Made by a program: the position numbers and the translations under genes. Below are positions 1-8,600 of a stretch of DNA of 19,088 bases, piece after piece. Under the pieces are notes generated by a model. The model made no database searches, was not told the DNA's origin, and saw only the letters and a program-made list of their open reading frames with translations. Source of the stretch: Candidatus Kaiserbacteria bacterium (lineage in GTDB: Bacteria > Patescibacteriota > Minisyncoccia > Phycocordibacterales > UBA2100); the NCBI GenBank assembly GCA_026996985.1, contig JALWJR010000063.1, positions 1-19,088 of the forward strand. Reading direction: 5' to 3'. The first letter of the stretch is position 1. Each line of letters starts with the position of its first letter.

Positions 1-66
1 TATGATAAAAACTTGCTGGAAAACCTAAAGCGAGAATTAAAAAATTTGATATTACAAGATAAATAA
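1..66 (+). CDS. C-terminal end of an unidentified protein (5' end outside window)
   Basis: Frame 1 is open from the first base to a TAA at 64-66. It encodes 21 residues rich in Lys, Leu, Asn and Glu that would form a charged helix and end in LQDK. The fragment is too short to assign. The next gene is gatB, and gatA or gatC often precede gatB, but this tail does not match a GatA ending that I recognise. The gatB promoter lies inside this reading frame, so transcription of gatB starts within or right after this gene. Confidence 0.45.
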   Translation, partial: YDKNLLENLKRELKNLILQDK

Positions 67-74
67 AGTACAAT
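46..74 (+). promoter_or_regulatory. Promoter of gatB, leaderless geometry
   Basis: TTGATA (46-51), a 17-base spacer and TACAAT (69-74) form a near-consensus vegetative promoter. Only six bases separate the -10 box from the gatB ATG at 81. The expected transcription start therefore falls on or next to the A of the start codon, and no Shine-Dalgarno site is present. Confidence 0.7.
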
Positions 75-80
75 CTCGCT

Positions 81-1478
81 ATGTACAGGGCAACCATAGG
101 AATGGAGGTGCACGCTGAGCTTAACACAAAAAGTAAAGTGTTTTGCCGATGCAAAAACTCGCCTGAAGACGAGCCGAATACAAACATCTGCCCGGTTTGT
201 CTTGCCCATCCGGGAGTTTTGCCGGTTCTTAATAAAGAAGCGGTTAAATCAGTGCTTAAAATAGGTATTGCGGTAGGGGGAAAGTTGGCTGATTTTACCG
301 AATTTGACAGGAAAAATTACTTTTATCCGGATTTACCTAAAGGTTATCAAATCAGTCAATACAAATATCCGCTTGTATCCGGTGGCGAGATAGCCGGTGT
401 GAAGCTCACAAGAATTCACCTTGAGGAAGACACTGCAAAATCAACTCATAAAGATGGTGATACGCTTGTTGATTTTAACCGCAGTGGCGCGCCTCTTATG
501 GAGCTCGTTACCGAGCCTGTTATCCATAAAGCGCAAGATGCCGCTTTTTTTGCGAAAGAATTGCAACTTTTGTTAAGAACTCTTAAAGTTTCAGACGCAA
601 ACATGGAGCGCGGGCAGATGCGTGTTGAGGCTAATATTTCTGTTAGCAAAGACGATAAACTGGGAACAAAAGTTGAGGTAAAAAATCTAAACTCTTTTAA
701 ATCGGTTGAAAAAGCCATTGAGTATGAGGTGAAAAGACAAATAGAAATTCTTGAAAGCGGAGCAGAGATCAGACAAGAGACAAGAGGGTGGGATGAAGTC
801 AAACAGGTAACATTTTCCCAAAGGGTTAAAGAAGAAGCTGCTGATTACAGGTATTTTCCGGAGCCTGATTTGACCAAACTCAAAATTTCAGAGATCCCGG
901 AGTTTTCAGCCGAGAAGCTAAAAGAGGAGTTGCCGGAGTTGCCTTGGGACAAGAGGGAGCGCCTGCAAGCACAGTACAAACTGCCGGCAGATTATGCTTC
1001 AATTTTGGTGTCAAATGAGCTTTTAGGGAGCTTTTTTGAGGAGGTTGCAAATTTGGCGACAAGTGAAAAGCAAATAAAATATTTGGCCAATTTGATAATA
1101 AATGATCTGTCAAATTCCATAGAAAAGGAACACTTTAAATCCGAAATAACCGCAAGTTTACTTGTTATTTCGGATGCTGTGGTTGCCGGAAAAATTTCCA
1201 GCAATAAGGGAGTTGAGCTTGCAGGTTCGGTGCTTGGTTTCAAATTGGATAAATCGGGAATTGAAAAATTTATTGAACAAAACAGTCAAATCACAGATGA
1301 AAACACCCTAAAATCGGTAGTTGACGAGATACTGGCGGAGTTTCCGGATACTGTTGCCGAGTATAAAGCCGGAAAAGAGAAAGCGTTGATGTTTTTGGTT
1401 GGTAAAGGTATGCAGAAAACATCCGGAAAAGCCGATCCTTCAATTTTACAAAAGCTTTTAAAGCAGTATTTAAGCTAA
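81..1478 (+). CDS. gatB: Aspartyl/glutamyl-tRNA(Asn/Gln) amidotransferase subunit B
   Basis: GatB is the tRNA-binding kinase/transamidase subunit of the cytoplasmic GatCAB complex. It converts Glu-tRNA(Gln) or Asp-tRNA(Asn) to the amidated form using ammonia channelled from GatA. At 465 residues it is close to the usual family length. Visible family signatures are the N-terminal IGMEVHAEL, a four-cysteine set (C22, C24, C37, C40, ending CPVC), NYFYPDLPKGYQISQY, HLEEDTAKS, EVKNLNSFKS, and TRGWD followed by the DYRYFPEPDL motif. The C-terminal third has the helical GatB/YqeY tail that contacts tRNA. The ATG at 81 is chosen because it starts at the conserved N-terminus and sits six bases after a strong -10 box. 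gatA and gatC are not in the window. This assignment is secure. Confidence 0.97.
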   Translation: MYRATIGMEVHAELNTKSKVFCRCKNSPEDEPNTNICPVCLAHPGVLPVLNKEAVKSVLKIGIAVGGKLADFTEFDRKNYFYPDLPKGYQISQYKYPLVSGGEIAGVKLTRIHLEEDTAKSTHKDGDTLVDFNRSGAPLMELVTEPVIHKAQDAAFFAKELQLLLRTLKVSDANMERGQMRVEANISVSKDDKLGTKVEVKNLNSFKSVEKAIEYEVKRQIEILESGAEIRQETRGWDEVKQVTFSQRVKEEAADYRYFPEPDLTKLKISEIPEFSAEKLKEELPELPWDKRERLQAQYKLPADYASILVSNELLGSFFEEVANLATSEKQIKYLANLIINDLSNSIEKEHFKSEITASLLVISDAVVAGKISSNKGVELAGSVLGFKLDKSGIEKFIEQNSQITDENTLKSVVDEILAEFPDTVAEYKAGKEKALMFLVGKGMQKTSGKADPSILQKLLKQYLS

Positions 1479-1487
1479 AAATTGCAG

Positions 1488-1496
1488 TTTTCCACA
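1488..1496 (+). promoter_or_regulatory. DnaA-box-like 9-mer with one mismatch
   Basis: TTTTCCACA differs at one base from the TTATCCACA that occurs exactly in the two other gaps flanking the giant gene. It lies between gatB and the promoter of the next gene. Alone it would mean little; it is listed because the same word recurs. Confidence 0.25.
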
Positions 1497-1506
1497 GCTT
1501 ATCGGT

Positions 1507-1535
1507 TTGCCGAGATGCGCGCTAGAGCGTATTAT
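1507..1535 (+). promoter_or_regulatory. Promoter of the double helix-turn-helix gene, leaderless geometry
   Basis: TTGCCG (1507-1512), a 17-base spacer and TATTAT (1530-1535) precede the ATG at 1543 by seven bases. This decides the start codon: the in-frame TTG at 1507 is part of the -35 element, so translation from it is unlikely. Confidence 0.6.
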
Positions 1536-1542
1536 TTTAGAC

Positions 1543-2550
1543 ATGAATGAAATTGTTCTTGAAAATGATAGACTAATCTCAACGTCCAAGGCATCCGAAC
1601 TTACCGGGTATAGCCGAGATTATCTCGGTCAACTCTGCAGACTCGGCACCGTAATTTGTAAGCGAATTGGAAATCAGTGGTTTATTGATGCGGACAGCCT
1701 GAAAGAATATGCGCCCAAGATGAGCAAGCCTAAAAAAAGCGATTTTTACAAACCGGACCCAAAAGAGCAGGTACCAAAGATTGAAGATGTAGGAACAGGA
1801 TCTTTTGTGTTGGGTGAAGATGAATACATTCCAACTCAAAAAGCGGCTCAATTGTATGGATATACTCAAGATTATGTTGGGCAGTTGGCGCGTTCGGGCG
1901 AGGTGCCGGCAAAGAAGATTGGAAGGCGATGGTTTGTCTCCAAAAACGCTTTAAAAGAGCACAAAAAACAGAAAGATACCCTTTTGCAAGCGGTTCAAAC
2001 GGAATCTGTTTCTATCAAAAGGGAACAAGAAGATAAACTCAATTCCGTTGATTTTTCAATAAAGTATTTAGCTGATGACGGAACTCCGCTTATTCCCGAA
2101 AACAGAATACACCACAGCTCACTTGATGAAGCGCTACAAACGGCAAGACAAAGCAGGTTTTCAGCTATTAAGACCTATAAAAACGTTGAAAAATCTAATC
2201 TCGGAAAGCCGAGTTATGATTTTGTACCCAAAACTGACAGCTCGGATATAGACCCTTTGGCTCGTTTTAAAACCGTTTCGCAACCATCTCCCAAGCTTGA
2301 CAGCGCTCCTGCTAGTACAGAGTTAAGCGATACCGTAGCTTTTGAGACTCAACCCGATTTTGTTGAATTGGAAGAAAAAATGGCCCCTCAAGATGGCGGT
2401 TTTGGTAACAAATTATTGTTTTTGTTATTTTTTGGCTTTTTTGTCGCTTCCTTGACGTCGTTTGTTTATGTTCTGTTGGTTAAAATCGGAATTTTAAATT
2501 CCGGGCCTATTTTGCAAATTTTAATCTCATATTTGGAGCGTTTTTTCTAA
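1543..2550 (+). CDS. Membrane-anchored protein with two excisionase/MerR-like helix-turn-helix modules
   Basis: This 335-residue protein has two homologous helix-turn-helix modules, at about residues 11-56 and 95-140. Both share the pattern T-x-K-A-x-x-L-x-GY-x-x-DY-x-GQL-x-R-x-G, then a basic wing ending WF. A polar linker of about 140 residues follows. A very hydrophobic segment at about 290-314 (KLLFLLFFGFF...) is a membrane helix, and a second, weaker hydrophobic stretch ends in LERFF. The N-terminal part should face the cytoplasm and could bind DNA. The modules resemble the HTH_17/excisionase type and also match the N-terminus of the giant protein that follows 81 bases downstream. A regulator of the neighbouring surface-fibre gene, or a DNA-to-membrane tether, is possible; neither is shown by the sequence. 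The start at ATG 1543 follows from the promoter position. Confidence 0.8.
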   Translation: MNEIVLENDRLISTSKASELTGYSRDYLGQLCRLGTVICKRIGNQWFIDADSLKEYAPKMSKPKKSDFYKPDPKEQVPKIEDVGTGSFVLGEDEYIPTQKAAQLYGYTQDYVGQLARSGEVPAKKIGRRWFVSKNALKEHKKQKDTLLQAVQTESVSIKREQEDKLNSVDFSIKYLADDGTPLIPENRIHHSSLDEALQTARQSRFSAIKTYKNVEKSNLGKPSYDFVPKTDSSDIDPLARFKTVSQPSPKLDSAPASTELSDTVAFETQPDFVELEEKMAPQDGGFGNKLLFLLFFGFFVASLTSFVYVLLVKIGILNSGPILQILISYLERFF

Positions 2551-2579
2551 GTTGATTTTTAAAATAAAGTTTAAAAAAG

Positions 2580-2588
2580 TTATCCACA
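2580..2588 (+). promoter_or_regulatory. DnaA-box-like TTATCCACA upstream of the giant gene
   Basis: This is an exact match to the consensus DnaA box TTATNCACA in the 81-base gap before the giant gene, 31 bases upstream of its -10 box. A second exact copy on the same strand lies just after the giant gene. It could be a binding site for DnaA or a chance match. Confidence 0.4.
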
Positions 2589-2619
2589 ATCTCTTTATAT
2601 TTTTTCCCGAAAAGTCTTG

Positions 2620-2625
2620 TAAAAT
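2620..2625 (+). promoter_or_regulatory. -10 box of the giant gene, leaderless geometry
   Basis: TAAAAT ends six bases before the ATG at 2632, the same spacing as at gatB and ftsA. No good -35 element is found 16-18 bases upstream; the stretch there is simply AT-rich. The promoter may therefore be weak or need an activator. Confidence 0.5.
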
Positions 2626-2631
2626 AAAGGC

Positions 2632-5600
2632 ATGACGGATTTTTTCGCGAGAGACACCGGCAAGTTTTTCAAGACTTCGGATTTGGCTAAAAAATACGGA
2701 TACACTCCGGATTATTTGGCGAAACTTTGCAGAGACGGGGTTCTCAATTGCTACAGAGAAGGCAAGCAATGGTTTGTTGACTCTGACTCAGTTGAAGCTT
2801 TTTCAAAATTACAATTGCTCAAAAAGGAAGCGCGAAGAAAAAAATTAAGCAACGATTTAAAACATAGTCACAAAGAAAGTGATTCAACTTCTTCAGTATT
2901 TTCTCAAACTCCGACACAAGCGCCTTTGCGTTCAAGTTACAACATTGAAAAAATAATAACCGACAAAATTCAAACAGCCGAAAAGTTTACAAAAGATACA
3001 TTAACCACCACAGCGGGTGATTTTGTTCAAAAAGCGCTTGCGCTCGCTCTAGCCGGAGCGATAACAGCCTCTTTGTTTGTTGTTGACGGAGACGTGATAG
3101 CTTCGTCAAAAAGGTTGGGGAACAAAGTGGCTCAGTTTGCAAATTCTCTATCAGGTTTTAAGAGCTTTTCTTTTGATGATGCTCTGCAAGATGCGGAGCA
3201 TCTGCTCCAGAATCCGGATGAGTTGCAATCTAACTTGGCCTCAGCCTTTTCTCCCGTTGATTTTAAAGGCATAGCCGGATTTTTAAGTGACAGAAGCAGA
3301 GCGGTATTTTCCAAAGTGCAAGATTTGTTTGCTACAGAAAGTATGTTTTCATTCTCAGGTTCCGGCGCTTCTTCTGTTTCCGTACAAATAAAAGAGTTGC
3401 CCGTCGCTCAAGAGAAGCTGTTTGCAAAAACCGCTCCAAAAATAAAGAAGACATTTGCAAAAGCTCAACCTACAGTAACAAATATAAAATATGTAATTGA
3501 ACCCAAGCTGTTTGACACACTTGAGGCAAAAAACAATTTGCAAAAACTGGAAAGACAGCTTGGAGTTTTAAGTGACTATGTCTATGAGTTGTCTCTTGCT
3601 AATAAAAGGCAGGTAAAGGAGAATTTCCGAAGCATAGCTTTGACTCAAAAAATTGATCAGTTGCACGATGTAGATATTTCCGATGCCGTTATTGACAATT
3701 CGGTTATAAAAAACTCAACGATTCAGGCAAACTCTCTGACGGTTACCGGCACTACCACTCTTTCAAATGCGGTTTTGGCAACCCTTAGTGTCTCAAACAA
3801 TTTAAATGTTGGCGGAGACATAAATACATCACTTTCTCAAGGTATCGCTTTTATAGATTCAAACGGAACACTAAAAAGCGCCACAGGCACACCTAACACA
3901 ATTTTGAAATTTGACTCGGCAGGCAACGGATTTGCAGAAAGCATCTTTCAAGACGATGGCGCAACCGCAACCACAAGTGGCAATTTTGTTGTAACCGGAA
4001 CAACCACGCTAAATTATCTTTCGGTTTTAAACAGCGTTTTACTTTCAAAAGATTTGACGGTCTCAGGCACATCAACTCTTGCTACAACCTCAATCACCTC
4101 TCTTGCCGTCTCCGGCAATACAACCCTCAACACCTTCTCTGCAAACGCCGGCACTACCACAAACGCAACCTCAACCAACCTCTATGCGCAAAACTTCAAA
4201 GCAGAAAACGCCACAACAACCAACGCAAACACAACAAACCTTACCGCCCAAAATGCAACTTCTACAAACCTCTACTCCCAAAACGCCACCTTCTCGGGCG
4301 CAACCTCAACAAATCTCTACTCCCAGAATGCAAATTTCCAGAACGCAACCACAACCAACTTTGCAGCGACAGATGCAAATCTAACTAATGCTACCTCAAC
4401 CAACTTCTTCGCTTCCGCTCTCTCTGCAATAAACGCAACCATATCAAACACCATCACCGCACTTAAGGGAGTCTTTACCGACTTTATCGCTCAGAATGCA
4501 ACTACAACAAATTTGATAGCAACCAACGCCACCGCAACCAATCTCACCGTCCAAAACCTCCGTGCAAACCTCCCTCACGGCTTTGTTTTCCGCGGAGATG
4601 TAAACAACCAAACAGAAGCCACAGGTTCACTTTATATTGCTGATAGTGGGAATATTGGAATAGGCACCACAAGCCCGGGTCAAAAATTACATGTTATGGG
4701 TGATGCATGGATTGGAGATGGAGACATTACCCCGTCATTAATAGTAGGTAATGCTGCAGATATTACAAATGATGCACTTCTTTACTTTAGAACAACCGGC
4801 AATGGTCTCTTGCAGGTTTCTAATGGAGGTAAATTTGTTTTTCGCGACGCTTCATACAATGAGTACATGGCGATAGACACAACTTCCGGCAACGTCGGCA
4901 TCGGTGTTTCGAGCCCTAACGCTCGCCTACATGTTCGCGGTGGCGATGTGCGCTTTGACGACGCATCAAACAACACTCAGCTCTTCTTTGATCAGTCAAC
5001 CGGAAGGTTAGGGCTTGGCACCACCAACCCTTCATACAAACTTGATGTAAATGGCGACATAAACATAGCAAGTGGCTCAAAGCTCAAAATTGGTGGAAAT
5101 GATTTTGCGATAAATAACTTGGCGGATGCTCAAAAAGATACAACAAACTACAATCTCTTTTTTGGGCAAGCAGGATTTACCGGCACATTTTACAATACTT
5201 ATAACACTGCAATAGGTATTGGAGCTTTTGATAATCCAAACACAGATAATACACAAAGTTATTATGGAGATAATAACACTGCCGTTGGGCATTATGCTTT
5301 AACAGATAACACCACTGGCTACAACAATACCGCAATTGGTCGCTCAGCCTTATTATCCAACACCACCGGATACTTCAACACCGCAAACGGTGCGTATGCT
5401 TTATACTCCAACACCACCGGATACTACAACACTGCGATTGGTCGTACAGCTTTATACTATAACACTACCGGTTACTCTAACACTGCTTTGGGGGTTAACG
5501 CCGGGCGCTATACAAACTCCGGTGGCAATAACGAAACTTCTTTAAACTCTCTCTATCTTGGCTACGATACCCGCGCATCGGCAAGTGGAAATACAAATGA

Positions 5601-8600
5601 GATTGTGATCGGTGCAGGTGCAAGAGGTAATGGTTCAAACTCAGTCACTCTTGGAAACGATAGCATCGCAAAAACTATTTTGAAGGGTAATGTCGGTATC
5701 GGCTTGTCGAGCCCTAACGCTCGCCTACATGTTCGCGGTGGTGATGTGCGCTTTGAAGATGCAAGCAATAATACTCAATTCTTCTTTGACCAGTCAACCG
5801 GAAGGTTAGGGATTGGCACCACAAACCCTTCATACAAACTCGACATCTCCGGCACCCTCCGCGCAACCGGCGCGGCAACACTTGGCTCAACTCTTGATGT
5901 GACAGGCAACACCGCCCTCGGCGGAACCCTTGGCGTAACCGGCGCAACGACCCTTTCAAACACCCTCTCCGTTTTGGGAGACACAACACTTTCCTCCGCG
6001 CTCTCTGTCTCCGGCCTCACTTCTCTTGCAACCACAACCACAAGCGGACCGCTTACCGTTAACGCCCAGTGTGTGACGGCGGATACTCGTCTGCGTCGCA
6101 GGAGAAGAAGAAAGAAAGGTGCAGAGGGAGATCTTGGACTTGATGATGACGAGCTTGAAGCACTTAAGAAAGCGGGCAAAATCATCGGCTACGATGATGA
6201 GTACATCTATGACGAGGTAAACATTGTCGCCATAGAAGCGGGAGATGAAGTTGCAAGTTTGAACCGAGAGACGGGGCGGTTTGAGTATCGCCGTGTCAAC
6301 GGCATTATTCCAACCGGCTATCAGCCACTGTATCGCATCACTACCCTTACTCGCAGAAGCATTCGCACCACCGCCACCCACCCATACCTGGTACGCGCCC
6401 GCACAAGCGCGCCAAAAACACAAAAGAAGTTCCGCTTTGAGGTTGACCTTTCCATGAAGATAGAGAGCTACGCGCACGACACCATTGTTGCGGTGGCAAA
6501 CGAGGAGTATGCCTACACGGTACGCATCGGCAAGCAACTCAAGCAAACACTGCGCGACACCTATCGCGCCCGCGCTCCCAAAACCTTTATGCCGGCCGTA
6601 TACGCGCTTGGCATTGTGGAGGCGCTCTCGCGTATGGACGCGCAAGTGCACGAGCTTGTCATTGACACCGACTACCCGTCACACGAGGCGGTCATTGCGC
6701 GCATCATCGCGCGGTACTTCCCGCACATTTCGGTGCACTTCACCCAAGTTGGCAAAAAATCTCCCGCACATTATGCGGCCTACGGCGTGCATGCTCACGG
6801 TAAAGAGGCGGATTACACCGCCACCCTAGAAACCTTCGGAGGAGGCAAAATAGAAAGCGCCCTTCCGGCTTCATTCCCCGAATACAAAGAGACGGGTTCC
6901 GAGAGCCATCAGGCGCTTTCCGATGCCTCCACTTTATCAGGGAACGATGAATTTGTCAATGCAAGGTGGTTGCCGGCCTCGGAGTTGCGCGTGGATATGG
7001 AAATCGCCGTCGCCCACGGCAACACCCCGGCATGGGAGAAGGTGGTAGAGATCAAGATGCTCAGCCCCGAGTCGGTGTGGGATATTGAAATAGACGGCAC
7101 CCACAACTTCATCGGAAACGATATTATCGCGCACAATACTTACTTAAACGGCGCAGCGCACTTGAGCGGCAAACTCTACGACGCCTCCGGCTCCGAAGGT
7201 GCAAACGGTCAAGTTCTCACCTCAACAGGCACCTCAACCAAATGGGCAACCATAGGAGGCAGCTCAATCACGCCGGATTCTTTGGACTTCTCGGAATTCA
7301 AAGACACAATGACCTTGGACGCAAACACTAGCATAGACATGGACACCAACTCCGCAACCCTAAACTTTGACAACGGAACGCTGTTTGTTGATAGTGTTAA
7401 CAACAGAGTGGGGGTTGGAACTGCATCACCTAATGAGAGGCTTGAGGTTGCGACCCCATCGGGGGGAAGAGGAATCTTTAGCGATGGTGGAGGTGCTAGC
7501 AGAAAAGCTTTGCTTTTTGAAGGTCCCGGTTCAACACATCCTACCTACGGACGCATAGATGCATACGATTACGGAGCTGGGTCTGCACTTGATCTTGTAT
7601 TGGTTAACAGTGGTGGCAACGTTGGAATAGGGACAACTAATCCGCTGGGCAATTTGCATATACAAGATGTAAGCGGTGATGTGAGCTTGTATTTGCAAGG
7701 AGGGGCGGCAAACACAAAAAACACTATTTACTTCAGAGAAGGGGCCACTACAAATGACAGATGGGCAATCCAGATGGATGGTGTGACCGAGTCCCTTAAT
7801 TTTATAGAAGACGGCACAGACTCTCGTCTGTATTTGGCAAATGGAGGCAATGTTGGTATTGGTACTCTGTCTCCAGATCAAAAACTTGAGGTAAACGGTA
7901 ACATACTTTTGCAAAACAATAACGAAATAAGATTTAGGGATAGTTCGGGGACTCAAAGAACCGCATTGATGTACACAACTTCAAATGATTTGGAGATCTG
8001 GAACTCGGGAGGTAACGGAGATGTGTTATTTAGAAATTACGGCAACGTCGGCATCGGCACCACCAACCCATCGTACAAACTTGACGTCTCCGGCACTTTG
8101 CGCGCAACCGGTGCGGCAGTTTTGGGCTCTACTCTTGATGTGACAGGCAACACCGCCCTCGGCGGAACCCTTGGCGTAACCGGCGCAACGACCCTTTCAA
8201 ACACCCTCTCCGTTTTGGGAGACACAACACTTTCCTCCGCGCTCTCCGTCTCCGGCATTACCTCTCTTGCAACCACAACCGCAAGCGGACCGCTCACCGT
8301 CAACGCCCAGTGTGTGACGGCAGACACTCGCTTGCGCCGAAGGCGCAGAAGAAAGAAAGGTGCAGATGATGAGACCGGGCTTGACGACGACGAGCTTGAA
8401 GCACTCAAGAAAGCGGGCAAAATCACCGGCTACGATGATGAGTACATTTATGACGAAGTTGAAATAATAAACATCAAAGAAGGCGATGAAATTGCAAGCC
8501 TTGATAGAAAAACCGGCAAGATCGTTTACCGCAAAGTAAACGCGCAAATGTATATGGGCAAAAAACCTATCTTCCGCCTCACCACCGCAGACGGTCGCTC

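Noticed and set aside
1507..1542. N-terminal extension of the helix-turn-helix gene from TTG at 1507
   Set aside because: The TTG is part of a good -35 element, and the -10 box at 1530-1535 places transcription start at the ATG at 1543.
5956..6651. Long minus-strand open frame of 231 codons
   Set aside because: It is opposite the intein 1 coding region, where GC-rich codons reduce stops on the other strand. It lacks recognisable protein features and a ribosome binding site that I could find.
6070..7137. Hint domains as autoproteolytic hedgehog/toxin-type modules rather than inteins
   Set aside because: Both end in His-Asn followed by Thr and continue in frame into the same fibre sequence, with all splicing residues present. 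That is the intein pattern, not a C-terminally truncated Hint.
7531..7956. Minus-strand open frame of 141 codons
   Set aside because: A shadow of the fibre repeats, Cys/Ile/Val-rich without domain character, and the plus-strand frame here carries clear GNVGIG motifs.
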